DNA from: Cycas panzhihuaensis
Lineage: Eukaryota; Cycadophyta
NCBI GenBank assembly: GCA_023213395.1
Contig: CM041465.1
Span: forward strand, 22,568,001 to 22,632,000
Direction: 5' to 3'
DNA: 64,000 nucleotides
Made by a program: the position numbers and the translations under genes. The notes under the pieces are model-generated. The model saw nothing but the letters and a program-made list of their open reading frames with translations, made no database searches and was not told the DNA's origin. Numbering within the stretch: the first letter of the stretch is position 1; each line of letters opens with the position of its first letter. Positions 1 to 11,554 of the stretch are shown here, piece after piece.

Positions 1-3000
1 AGTAATATACTTTGTTCTACTTTGATAAGCTAGATTCTTGGCTATGTAAATGGCACTTTGACTATAATAAAATACCTTTATAGTTTCCTGTCTCCTTCTA
101 AGCTCAACCAATAGACCCTATAACCAGATTGCTTCTTTATGAGCATGTGCTACAACAACATATTTAGCTTCTGTGGTTGACAGTGTAATTGTGCTCTACA
201 ATTTGGACATCCAACTAACTAGACCATTTGCAAGAGTAAAAAAATAACTTGAAGTAGACCTTCTTTTGTCTAAATCTCCTACAAAGTATGAATCGATATA
301 TCCACAAACCTGATTACCTGTACCTACAAAGGTGATATAGTAGTCACTCATGCCTCTTAAATACCGAAGCACCCATTTCATTGGAGTCCAATGTTCCTTT
401 CTTGGATTTGCTATATATCTACTAACTACACCGACTGCATGTGAAATATCAGGTCTTGTACATACCATGGCATACATCAAACTTACTAATACACTGGCAT
501 AAGGAACACGAGACATATAAGCCTTTTCTTCTTCACTACAAGGACTCATATTTGAAGAAAGCTTTAAGTGGGAAGCCGATAGGATACTCACTAGTTTCAC
601 ATTTACCATCCCAACCCTGGTTAGCACCTTCTCCACATGTTTCTGCTATGATAACCATAGTTTACCATTTTCCTATCTCCGTATATCTCCATGCCTAAGA
701 TTTGTTTTGCAGTTCCTAGATCCTTCATATCAAAATTCCTAGCCAATTGAGCCTTTAGCTTATTGATTTCTTCCATGCTCTTGGTTGCAACTAGTATGTC
801 ATCAACATATAATACCAAGATAATAAATAAGCCATTATCCATAAATTTAAAGTAAACACAATGATCATACTCACTTCTTTTGAAAATTTGGCTCTCCATG
901 AAGGCATCAAACTTTTTGTACCACTGCCTGGGTGATTGCTTTAGGCCATATAATGATTTCCTGAGCCTGTAAACAAGTCTTATTCTGCCATCCTGTACAA
1001 ACCGTTCTAGTTAATTCATATAGATCTCCTCATCTAAATCTCCATGTAGAAAAGTTATTTTTACATCTAACTGCTCCAACTCCAAACCGAGAGAAGATAC
1101 TAATGCTAATAGCACTCAAACTGAAACAAGTTTAATAACTGGTGAAAAGATCTCATGAAAGTCAATACCTGCTTTTTGTGTAAAACATTTAGCCACCAGT
1201 CTTGCCCTGTATTTATCAACCTTTCCATCAACATCTGTTTCCCTTTTGAAAACCCACCTGCAACCAACAGTCTTCCCTGCCATGTGGAAGTTCTACCAAG
1301 TCCCATGAATTATTTTTCTTCAAAGCATCTATCTCTTCCTGCATAGCCCTTATCCACTTCTCACCATGGATATCATCTACTGCTTCCTGATAACATGTGG
1401 GCTCACCGTCATTAGAAACTAAAGCAATAGAAATAGAAGGGTTATACCTATCAGGTGGATGACTAACTTGTGTAGATCTTCTAACTATTGGTAGAGGAGT
1501 ATCCACATATTCCTGTGAATCTGGTGTTGATTCATCTTTAGAAAGATCTTCATGCTCTTCTGATTCCATAGATGGTTGCATTTCAAACTTGGCTTGTTGA
1601 TGTTTAGCTTACTACTCTTGTTTCATTTCAACTTCTCCACTGTCTGATTTTATAAGGGGAGATTCATCAAATATGACATCTCTGTTAATGGTGATTTTGT
1701 GGGCAGTAGGATCCCACAACCTGTACCCCTTCACACCATCCTTATCACCATAACCAATAAAGATATATCTCTTATATTTTGGGTCTAACTTTGAATGTTT
1801 ACTTTTGTCAATCCAGGCATAAGAATCACAACAAAAAACTTTTAAATTTGAATAATCACATGGATGTCCAGTCCATACCTCTTCAGGAATATAGCAATCT
1901 ATTGCAAGTGATGGTGACCTATTTACCAGATAGCAAGTTATTTGAATAGCTTTTACCCATAAACCCTACTCCATTCCTGTATTACTTAGCACGCTTCTTG
2001 CTCTTTCCAAGAGTGTCCTATTCATGTGCTCAACAATGCCATTTGCTGCGGAGTATAGCTAGTGGTCTTGTGTCTTTCAATCTCAGCTTCTCTGCAATAA
2101 TTCTCAAATTCCAAAGAGTTGAACTCACCTCCATTGTCAGTTCTTAAACATTTGATTGTCTTACCAGTGTTGTTCTCAACTAGAGCCTTGAATTGCTTAA
2201 ACACACTAAATACTTTAGATTTCCTTTTCAAAAAATAGACCCATACCTTCTAGAGTAATCATCTATAAATGTGATAAAATACAATGATCCTCCACAAGAT
2301 ATTTTAGGGGCCGGTCCCCATACATATGAATGTATGTAATCTAGAATACCTTTACTAGTATGACTGCCTACTTTAAACCTGAGTCTACACTGTTTTCCAA
2401 AAACATAATGTTTATAGAAAGCCAAGTTTGAAAGCTATAAGCTAGGAAGCAACTTACAGTTTATCAGCACCTTAAGTCTTCTCTCACTCATGTGCCCAAG
2501 TCTCCGATGCCATAGCTGAGCTAGATCTTCTGCAGTCTTTGACACTATAGTTGCTTTGCTGACATCTATACTTCCCATTAAAATGTAAAGATTTCCTTTC
2601 TTTAAGGCTTTCATAACAACCAAGGCACCCTTTGATACCTTTAGGACTCCATCATGACCTGTATGCTTAAAACCACCTGAATCTAATTCATGCAAGGAAA
2701 TCAGATTCCTTTTCAAATTAGGTACATATCTAACCTCAGTTAATGTTCTGACTACCCCATTGAACATCTTAATTCTAATGCTACCAATGCCTACTGTCTT
2801 ACAAGAAACTTTGTTTCCCATAAGCGCATCACCACCATCAAGAGGTTGGTATGATGAGAACCAACTCTTGTATAGACACATGTGGTGCGAAGCACCTAAA
2901 TCTAATAACCAGTCATGGTGATAATAAGAAACATTACAAGCGACCAAGACATCATCATCCATATCTTGATTTAACTCCACCTGAGTCACCTCCTTGGTAG

Positions 3001-3802
3001 GATCTTCATTTTTCTGGAACTCTTTCCTTTTGTAACAATCCTTCTTGAGGTGATCAGTCTTATTACAATGCCAACACCTAAGCTTACTCTTTTTGCTCTT
3101 TGACTTAGACCTCGATGTATCCCTGGAGTTTTGTCCTCTCTTAAACATTCTACCCCTTACTGTCATGTCTTCTGGTGTGGAGGTTTCAAGACTAGACTTC
3201 CTCCGCACTTCTTCTATTAGCAAAGCACTTACAACAGAATCATATTCCAATTCATATGTAGTGCTAAAACTAATTGAGATGACAATATTATCCCAAGATT
3301 CAGGTAATGAGAATAATAGGGTAACAACCTTATCCTCATCCTCAGTTTTAACATCGATACTAGTCAATTGACAAATAAGAGTATTGAAAATATTTAAATG
3401 GTCAATAATTTTTGTACCTTCCTTCATCCGTAATTAGTACAGTTACCTCTTCAGGTAGATTTGATTCTTTACTGATTTGGTCATATACAAGCCTTCCAAT
3501 CGAGTCCATAATCCTGCTGTTGTCTGCTCCCCTACGATGTTAAATAAAACTTCATCTACCAAGCACAATCGTATTGTGCTAAGTGCCTTCTTATCTAAAT
3601 CATTCTATTCATCATCGTCCATCCCTGCAGGTTTCTTCGATTTACCTGCAAGGGCTTTGTACAAACCCTGATGTACAAGAATATCATATGCTTTTAGCTT
3701 CCACAACTCAAAGTTGTTCTTGCCATTGAATTTCTCCACCTCAAACTTTGCACCTGCTAGTTTCACCACTTGGTGTAGAAAAGCTGACACCAAACCCTTC
3801 AT
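1..3802 (-). pseudogene. Copia-1 gag-pol polyprotein, broken
   Basis: Gag starts at the ATG at 3802. Order leftward: gag with knuckle CWHCNKTDHLKKDC (about 3040-3080), protease, GAG-pre-integrase, integrase (about 2500-1700), RT with YVDDIL (about 800) and RNase H to the window edge. The reading frame changes several times (for example near 2230, 1600, 900 and 630) and there are in-frame stops. Key residues are also lost. The protease triad reads DLG where the related copy Copia-5 has DSG. The first integrase aspartate reads HSYVWGP where Copia-5 has HSDVWGP. The RNase H segment GYIDSYFVGD has Tyr where Asp is usual. This is a long-dead copy whose product would have been one polyprotein making and integrating the element's cDNA. 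Confidence 0.92.
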
Positions 3803-3824
3803 AATCTTGCTGCAAGAAAAAGAG

Positions 3825-3840
3825 TGGCTCTGATACCACT
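3825..3840 (-). other. Copia-1 primer-binding site
   Basis: On the minus strand the LTR end CAACA is followed by AGTGGTATCAGAGCCA. This is the usual plant copia PBS for initiator tRNA-Met. Confidence 0.88.
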
Positions 3841-4482
3841 TGTTGAGAATACAAGGTCCCAAACCTTTTAACCGCCACCAAGATCTATTGCATTCTTACA
3901 ACTGGCTATAGAAATTGAAACTTAAAATTACATACAAGTTCTAAAATTAGAGATTATACAATAACATGAAAATGAAAGCCAAACATCACATATGCATTTG
4001 ATATAACATGGTAAAACCCTAGCAGTATGCTAAGGAAACATCTACACAGGAAAGGTATCAATCTTTATTGTTATAGAATGGAGAAACAATACATCTCAGT
4101 TACAGAGTGCTCTCAGGAATAACAACCAGCCACCGCCCTCTTCACAGTATATTACATTATATACAACATAATAAGAAAAGCCCTAAAATGGGCTACATGA
4201 GAGGGACATCTAGGGCATAAATCTCAACCATAGAATCTAGGGTATTTGTATTAAATGACCCTAATTCTCTTTACATTACTATGCTTTACATGGCTAATTT
4301 TTTGGGTCAGGGGCTATTGCCCCTGAACCCCACCTAGCGAGGGGCGTTCCACTCCTCCCACACCCCCTGGCCAAGGGGGATGCTCGCCCCCCTCGGAACC
4401 CCCCGAGAAAGATTAGAGGGGGAAACCATATCAAAAACATGCCAAAATTTTAGCCCCATAATTGTTGTCACAATATCCAACA
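3841..4482 (-). repeat. Copia-1 5' LTR
   Basis: This 642-bp LTR reads TGTTGGATATTGTGACAAC... to ...TTCTCAACA on the minus strand. It matches the LTRs of Copia-5 (19952-20596 and 36963-37608), Copia-2 and the solo LTR at 56094. It contains the family's G-rich hairpin near 4310-4325. Confidence 0.93.
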
Positions 4483-4487
4483 CTATT

Positions 4488-4752
4488 GGTTGAGCTTGGA
4501 AGGAAATAGGAAAATGTAAATATATTTTGTGATAGCCAAAGTGTCATTTACCTAGCAAAGATTCTAGCTTATTATAGTAGGACAAAGTATATTGCTCTTT
4601 ATTACCATTTTATTAGATAGGTTGTGGAAGCAGGTGGAGTGGAACTTGAGAAGGTTAATACAAAACAGAATTATGTTGATATGTTCATAAAACTAGTACT
4701 ATTAGAGAAGTTCAAATGGTGTTTGACTTCTCTTGGCTTGAAGAAAAGGTGA
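4488..4752 (+). pseudogene. Copia-2 RNase H C-terminal fragment
   Basis: Translated with small frame adjustments, this gives the copia RNase H tail: a DSQS.IYLAK stretch, then SRTKYI, then a QNYVDMF.KL stretch and a final SLGLKKR before TGA TGA at 4750-4755. The same tail is seen at 36723-36915 in Copia-5. The domain would remove RNA from the RNA/DNA hybrid during reverse transcription. Only the last third is present, with an in-frame stop near 4620, so it is not functional. Confidence 0.85.
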
Positions 4753-4800
4753 TGAAGGGTCTAGGAAAGGTACCAAGTAAATTGTTGTTAAGATGGAGAT

Positions 4801-5388
4801 TATTGGGTAATGTGATAACAATGGTTAGGAGGCTAAACTTTTGACATGTTAGCAGTGCAGTTTTCTCCTAAACCTTCCTTAGGGGATTCCAAGGTCAGTA
4901 GGAGCCCCCTTTGACTAGGGGGGTATGGAACAACCCCTACAAAGAGGGGGTTTAGGGGTGATAGCCCCTGACCTAAAAATTTAGCACTGAAAGTATATTA
5001 AATTGTAAAAAGAATCAAGGTCATTTGCTAAAAATACCCTAGATTCTATGGTTAAGATTTGTTCCTTAGATGACCTTCTCATATAGTCCGATTTAGGGCA
5101 TTTTTCATTTATGTTGATCGTGTTCAATGTGCTATGTGAGTGGGGTGACTGGTTGTTGTTGTTGTGAGCACTCTACTACAAGATTATGTACATTTTCTCC
5201 ATTCTACAATAATAAAGATCAATAGCTTTCTTGTGTGGATGTTTCCCTAGCACACTGCTGGGGTTTCACCATGTTATAGCAAGTGTATTTGTGATGCTTG
5301 GATTTCTTATTCATTTTATTATTTTATCCCTAGTTTAAGAACTTGCATATAATTTTTACTTTCAATTTCTATATCTAGTTGTAAAAAT
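4801..5388 (+). repeat. Copia-2 3' LTR, left part
   Basis: Starts TATTGGGTAATGTGATAAC right after the PPT, so the usual TG has become TA. It runs to ...AGTTGTAAAAAT, where Copia-3 begins, and continues at 11428. The two parts add up to 638 bp, like the intact family LTRs (642-646 bp). Confidence 0.88.
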
Positions 5389-5573
5389 TGTTGGGACTGC
5401 AACACAACCGAAAAACTCCAGAACCGAAACGGTATCGTGAGATACCTCTCCTTCAATTGACTAAAAGTACAAGATACAAAGTATTTAAATACCCATAAAT
5501 TTATGAGTATAACATAAGCCGAAACTTGTAAGCTGACTATTATAAATGTGTATTACAAATTACTTTTCTAACA
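5389..5573 (-). repeat. Copia-3 3' LTR
   Basis: A 185-bp LTR, TGTTAGAAAAG... to ...GTCCCAACA on the minus strand. It contains a perfect inverted repeat GGTATC-GTGA-GATACC (5431-5446) and an AT-rich TATA-like GTATTTAAATAC. Confidence 0.96.
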
Positions 5574-8500
5574 CCCCCCCATAATGCACATTTTGAAAAA
5601 TTCCCAAACCTTCTTTAAACTTGTAATGCTTGATCCTTGGTAGAGCCTTTGTAAATATATCAGCGATTTGATCTTCTGTACTGCAATATATAAGTTCAAT
5701 CTGTCCCTCTTGAACTAGCTCTCGAATGTAGTGGTGTTTGATCTCAATATGCTTTGTTCTTGCATGTAAGACTGGATTCCTTGACATTTGTATTATGCTT
5801 TGATTGTCACAATAAATTACCATAGGATTGCTTTGCCCTTGATGTAGATCTTCAAGCAGTCTTCTAATCCAAACAGCTTCTCGACTTGCTACTTCAGCTA
5901 CTTTATATTCTGCTTCTGTTGTGGATAATGACATAGTGGGTTGTTTCTTTGTATTCCAAGATATTTCTGCTGAACCAATGTTGAAGATATAACCTGTAAT
6001 AGATTTCCTATCTTCCAAATCATTAGCCTAATCTGCATCGGAGTAGCCAATCAAACTGCATTTGTTGGAAGAATTATAAAAGAGACCATGATCAATTGTT
6101 CCCTTAATGTATCTGAGAATTCTCTTGGCAGCGTTCCAATGTTCCTGCTTAGGATTTTCCATGAACCTTGATGTTAGGTTGACATCATATGTTATGTCTA
6201 GTCTTGTATTAGTAAGGTACATGAGGTTTCCAATTAGCTGACGATATAGAGTAGGATCAACTGATGTGGATTCTTCATGCTTGCTTAGCTTTAATCCAAC
6301 TTCAACTGGAGTGGCACAAGAATTATAATCGCTCATGTTGAATTTCTTTAAGATATCCATAGCATATTTGCTTTGATACATATATATTCCACTATTATCC
6401 TACCATACTTCAATTCCAAGGAAACAGTGTAATTATCCCAAGTCTGTCATCTCAAATTCAGAATTCATATCTCCTTTGAATTCTTGCAGTAACTCATCAT
6501 TGTTACCCTTGTAGATTAAATCATCAACATATACTGCAACAATCAAAATAGAGTCCTTGGAGGTCTTTATGTAAAGATTTGAATCTGAATTACTTCTTTA
6601 GAAGCCTTTATCTTGAAGATATTTGTCAATCCTTGCATACCAAGCTCTTGGTGCTTGTTTTAGTCCATATAAAGCCTTTTTGAGTTTACACACCAAGTGT
6701 TCATGTTCCTTAACTTCAAAACCTTGAGGTTGAGAGACATAAATTTCTTCATCAATAAAACCATTGAGAAAGGCTGACTTTACATCCATTTGATATATCT
6801 TCCATCCAAGATGAGCAGCAAGAGATAGAATACACCTAATGGTAGTCATCTTAGTAACTGGAGCAAAAGTTTCTTCGTAATCAATACCTTCTTGTTGAGC
6901 ATAGCCCTTTGCAACTAGTCTTGCCTTATGCTTGTCAATGGTGTCATTTGCTTTGTATTTAGTCTTATATATCCATTTAGTTCCAATGACATTCTTACCT
7001 GGTGGTAATTCAACTACATCCCATGTTTCATTTCGATTTATGGCATCGACTTTAGCTTCCATTGCCTGAGCCCACTCATTACTTTTTTCAGCTTCCTCAA
7101 AAGTTTGAGGTTCATCTTTCTGCATCACTTGAGACATTAAAGCATAGTTTACTTTAGCTTGTGACCTCGTGAATCTTTTGTTAAAGTCACAATCCAAAAT
7201 GTTTTTAGGATTATGACTTCTTGTAAGCCATTTTGGATCCTGTCCTTGTTGTTGGTTTGAGCTTGAATCTGCAATCTAGATTGTATCAGTCTTCCTTTCT
7301 GAGGTACCAACCTCAATCAAAATTTCTTTCCCTTTATCGTCTTCATTCTTATATTCACTATGTTCATCAAAAATGACATCTCTGCTTACAAAGAAGACCT
7401 TTGTAATTGGATTATAAAGTCTATAGGCCTTTTGCTCACTTGAATAGCCTATAAAAATGCACTTAACGCTTTTGCTTTCCAATTTTGTTCTTTTCTGATC
7501 AGGAATATGAGCATAGGCTACACAACCAAACACTCTTAAATTTCTTACATCAGGCCTCTTACCTGACCATGCTTCTTCCAGGTCATATCCTTCAATGCCT
7601 TGGTTGGACTTCTATTTAGTAAATATCTGGCGATGTTATTTACTTCGCCCCAAAAGAATCATTTAATTTTTACCTTTCAAAGATACTTCTTGCCATTTCA
7701 GAATAGTCCTTATTTTCCTTTCACCACACCATTTCTTTGGGAGTATAAGGAGTTATGTATCTTCTTATTCCGAATTTTCTACAGAAATTCTTGAAGTCAT
7801 TGGAGATGAATTCCCCCCCATTATCTGAACGGAGGATTTTTATTGAGAATCCACTTTGTCTTTCAGCCATGGCTCTGAATTCTACAAATTTTAAGAATGT
7901 TTCTGATTTTTCCTTAAGAAAGTAAACCCAAATCTTTCTTGTGAAATCATCAACCAAAATCATGAAATATCTTGCTTTTCCATGTGACACATTCTTCATG
8001 GGCCCACATAAATCAACATGAACTAATTCCAATGGAGCTTGAGATTGAAAGCCAGATTCAAAAAAAATATTTCGATGATGTTTTCCAAAAATACATCCTT
8101 CACAAACATCATTGTTGCTTTGAATAAAAGTGAGACCACTAACCATGCCTTTCTTTCTCAAATTAATGAGGTTTCCATAGTTCAAGTGTCCATAACGAAG
8201 ATGCCACAGAAGACTATCATCATTAATTGATGCATTCAAAGCACTATTTTGGGAACATAGAGCTAATTTAAACAATCTGTCTTCAGTCATTTTTCCTTTA
8301 GCAACCAAACAATAATTTCTGTTCTTATCATAAATCTTGCATTCCCCATCATCAAAAACTAACCTGTATCTTTGTTCCATCATTTGTCCAACTGACAACA
8401 GATTTTTCTTTAACCCTGGAACAAGTAAAACATTGTGAATATCTTTGTTTTCTCTGTCATTTGTTTTAATGGAGACTGTTCCTCTTCCTTGAACTTCTTG

Positions 8501-9619
8501 GGTATTGTCATCTCCAAATATAACTTTCCCTTTCTGATCCTTGTCAATTTCTGAAAATGATTCCATATTGTAAGTCATATGTGTTGAACATCCAGAGTCA
8601 ATATACCATTCATCATTTGTCAAGGAATTTGCCATTAAACTAGTATAGAATAAACTCTCACCTTTAGGAGAATTATCTTGAGTGTCTATAATAGTGTTCA
8701 CAGAATAACAATTTCTAGCCATATGTCCAAATTTTCCACATCGGTAGCATTGAGGCCCATAACCCCTGCCCCTTCCTTGAGCCGCACCTCTACCTAATGG
8801 TGAAGAATTCCAACTTGATCCTGATGTATTCCACCCTCTTCCTTGACTTGGCCCTGTAGAATTCCATCCTCTTCCTTGATTTGTACCTGATGAATTCCAG
8901 CTTCTTCCTTGATTGAATCCTCTTGACCTTCCTCTTGAGAACTGAGGATTTCGTTGAGATCGATTTATCCTTAAGTTAGAAGTTGAGGCAAAAGCTTGAT
9001 CTAAATCTTCATTTACAACCTTGCTTTTATATTTTTCTTCCACGTTGAGCAATATTGACAATAATTAATCAACCTTTAGGGTAGATAAGTCCTTGGTTAC
9101 TTCAATGGTGGTCGCAATATTTTTAAATTTACTGATTTCACTTACACTTCTCAATATTTTCTCAACCATTCTTTGTTCAGATATCTGTTCTCCCAAATAT
9201 ACCATTTGATTGACTAGATCTTGCATTTTGGTAATGAATTCATTAATCGAATCTGAAGGCATCATTCTTAAATTTTCGTAGTTTAATCTCAGATTTTGAA
9301 GTCATTGAGGTATGGCCCCTTTATAACTAGTTTTTAATATGTTCCAAGCTTCATGGGAGGTAGAGGCACCATATATTCGAGGAAAAATTTATTCAGCAAC
9401 AAACATGTATATGATCGAGAGAGCATCACTATCCTTCCTTAATAATTCTTCCTTTTCTACCTCTTGATTAGATGTTAATTTCCCATCAGGTAAAGTTAGT
9501 TGAGCAACAATGTTCCACAAGCCCTTAGATCGTAAAATGACTTGAATTTGTCTTGACCAAGGCAAATAATCAGGCCCATTAAACTTTGGTAGAGACTGTC
9601 CAATTTGATATGCTGCCAT
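5560..9619 (-). pseudogene. Copia-3 gag-pol polyprotein, nearly complete but broken
   Basis: One gag-pol frame from the ATG at 9619 (MAAYQIGQSLPKFNG) to a stop inside the 3' LTR. Order: gag; arginine/serine/glycine repeats of SQGRGWN type; zinc knuckle CYRCGKFGHMARNC (about 8750); protease YIDSGCSTHM with intact DSG; GAG-pre-integrase; integrase with CEGCIFGKHH and both aspartates (VDLCGP, RSDNGGEF); RT with MDVKSAFLNG and YVDDL; RNase H with LSTTEAEY and [14 protein letters not shown]. Breaks include in-frame stops at 9389, 9302, 9065, 7276, 6598, about 6433, about 6402 and 6025. There is a frameshift near 7725, before the integrase glutamate. Several stops look like single transitions from Trp or Glu codons. 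It is recently dead rather than old. Confidence 0.95.
5574..5583 (-). other. Copia-3 polypurine tract
   Basis: Seven consecutive G residues on the minus strand directly precede the 3' LTR. This is the expected place for plus-strand DNA priming. Confidence 0.85.
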
Positions 9620-11222
9620 AGCTTCTTGCTTCCTAGGTCCTAAAAGATAGTTTACTAATAGGAAATGACACTGAGGAGAATGTAAGAAGATTATGCAAGG
9701 TATAAGGACAAAATTGGGTTTTAGGTGCCAAGACAATCAAATTATATACCAATGAATACAAGCATGAAAAAATGATTTTAAAGCTCAAAAAATACTGACA
9801 AGATATAACTCAAGTTATCGATGTCCTTCACAATAATATAAGACATGACCTAAAGAGAAATAATGAATAGAAATAAATCGACTTGAATTAAGCAATTGAT
9901 AAAGAAACTTAAAGTGAAATGAGGGATATAATAAAGCGACTTGAATCAAATCCCTTTGTAATAATATTTGATGGAGTAACTTAAAGTGAAATCTAAAATG
10001 AAATGAGGGATAAAATAAAGCTAAATAACATCGATTGAACTATGGTTACGTAGACACAATGTCGCAATGGATGAATATGGCCAGAAACGAAATTAGTATG
10101 AAAGGCGTCAAATCTCAAAGGCAGCCCTTATAAACGAAAACGCCTTATATCTGCGCATAAGATTCGCATTATATCTACGCATAAGATTTGTAGCTGGCTG
10201 TTTTGGAGCGGGGTTTAACTAAGGTTAAGGTTTTCACTGAATCGCAGGCTGTATATAATAAGATATCTCGAAGGCAGAGTTTAGATAATCAGCTGTTGAT
10301 AGCCGTAAGAGTGAAGATATTGAGAAATTGCTATTTGGCTGGCAAGAGAAGCAATTCATATGGTGGTGCTATTGTGCCTTCAACCGAAGAATGTCAAAAT
10401 AATCTGGTGTGTGGTTAGAGACTGAGGATGATATTGGGTTACACAGAATGTGACTACGTGGGCAGAAGCCTCAGAATTCAGTAAGTCATACCCTTGCACA
10501 GAGGCACTTGGAATGCACGGTTGGAGAGAGAGAGCAGATATGAGACACGGGTAAATGGAGAGCTGATATGAGACGTGGATTGATATTTATACATATGGAG
10601 TTAATCTACAGCTGAGAGAATCTAATTTCGACGCGGGTAAATGAAGCCGACTTCACGCGATTAGCAAATTAGTAAGAACATTTAGCAGACGCTGATTAAT
10701 TAAAGATAATTCTGCATAAGCGAGGGAGAGAATTGGTATGCATTAAAAGAAGTGCAGAAATATAGAAATAAAGAATCATATGTTAATAGGAGGCGGCCCA
10801 GCCAAATTAGAATGATGTCATATTCAACGCCAACGCTAGAGAGTATTAATTATGAGCGATAGTAAAGACGGAGCAGTTTAAGACAACAATCAATGGCGTA
10901 TAACGGATAGATAGGCGATAGATCAAAAGTGGCTATGCAGATCCAACCAAAAATATTAAGTTAACACAGAATGGATACGAAGTAGACCAAAATAAATTGA
11001 TGGCTCAATATTATTCTGACGAGACAACTATGATGAAAAACATATAAGAAGACAAGCACAGGACTAAAATACGGAATGAAAATGAGAACTAACGGATAAT
11101 AAAGTACCTTTATTTGGGTGGAAGCAAGAAGGAATGGCAGTATCGATGGCTCTCGATCTCACAGCTTTGGATCACGTCTCCCTTAATCAGATTTGAATGC
11201 TGCAATGAATAAAGTCTTTGAA
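9620..11222 (-). other. Copia-3 long untranslated leader
   Basis: About 1.6 kb lies between the PBS and the gag ATG, with no recognisable protein on the sense strand. It holds several short direct repeats: two copies of an AACTTAAAGTGAAAT unit followed by GAGGGATA (about 9900-10015), two copies of TTATATCTRCGCATAAGATT (about 10143-10190) and two copies of GATATGAGACRYGG (about 10535-10575). A plus-strand ORF at 10203-10418 has no recognisable domain and is probably chance. A splice-like TTTTAG precedes the gag region near 9645. Whether the leader is spliced is unknown. Confidence 0.75.
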
Positions 11223-11238
11223 CCTCGCTCTCATACCA
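11223..11238 (-). other. Copia-3 primer-binding site
   Basis: TGGTATGAGAGCGAGG on the minus strand directly follows the LTR end CCTAACA. It is a near match to the initiator tRNA-Met PBS. Confidence 0.88.
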
Positions 11239-11422
11239 TGTTAGGACTGCAACACAACCGAAAAACTCCAGAACCGAAACGGTATCGTGAGATACCTCTC
11301 CTTCAATTGACTAAAAGACAAGATACAAAGTATTTAAATACCCATAAATTTATGAGTATAACATAAGCCGAAACTTGTAAGCCGACTATTATAAATGTGC
11401 ATTACAAATTACTTTTCTAACA
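11239..11422 (-). repeat. Copia-3 5' LTR
   Basis: This 184-bp copy is almost identical to 5389-5573. It carries the same hairpin (11281-11296) and is followed by the TSD aaaat. Confidence 0.96.
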
Positions 11423-11427
11423 AAAAT

Positions 11428-11477
11428 AGTTTAGATCTTGGTGGAAGTTTAAGGGTTAGGACCTTGTCTTCACAACA
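11428..11477 (+). repeat. Copia-2 3' LTR, right part
   Basis: The continuation AGTTTAGATCTTGGTGG... to ...CTTCACAACA matches the ends of the LTRs at 20596 and 37608. It completes the LTR interrupted at 5388. Confidence 0.88.
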
Positions 11478-11554
11478 CTAATGACAATTATATTAATAGA
11501 GTTCACCATCATCTCATGCTCTAGAGTGACAAGGTTCTATTACCTAGGGGGCAG

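Larger units (their letters stand above)
1..4482 (-). mobile_element. Copia-1: Ty1/copia element, cut off by the window edge
   Basis: Minus-strand Ty1/copia retrotransposon of the Tork/Tnt1-like type, judged from gag and integrase similarity. The 5' LTR is at the right (3841-4482), followed leftward by a tRNA-iMet PBS, gag, protease, integrase, RT and RNase H. The 3' end and 3' LTR lie beyond base 1. The right border reads ...ccaaca followed by ctatt (4483-4487), and then the RNase H region of Copia-2, so this element inserted into Copia-2. The left TSD copy is outside the window. The same family supplies Copia-2, Copia-5 and the solo LTR at 56094. Confidence 0.93.
5389..11422 (-). mobile_element. 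Copia-3: complete, recent Ty1/copia element
   Basis: A complete 6034-bp minus-strand element. LTRs are 5389-5573 (185 bp) and 11239-11422 (184 bp), with PPT 5574-5583, PBS 11223-11238 and TSD aaaat at 5384-5388 and 11423-11427. The LTRs differ by three transitions and one 1-bp indel by my count, so it is the youngest insertion here. It belongs to a different copia family from Copia-1, 2 and 5. It inserted into the 3' LTR of Copia-2. Confidence 0.97.
4483..11477 (+). mobile_element. Copia-2: 3' remnant of a copia element, split by Copia-3
   Basis: Plus-strand remnant of the Copia-1/Copia-5 family. It holds the C-terminal RNase H coding end (4488-4752), a PPT (AAGATGGAGAT, 4790-4800) and a 3' LTR in two parts (4801-5388 and 11428-11477). 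Copia-3 (5389-11422) sits inside the LTR. The 5' part of the element lies to the left of Copia-1 and outside the window. Its right end abuts the 3' tail of Gypsy-1. Confidence 0.88.

Noticed and set aside
10203-10418. Plus-strand 71-codon ORF in the Copia-3 leader
   Set aside because: Antisense to the element, no known domain, no codon pattern suggesting selection; probably chance.
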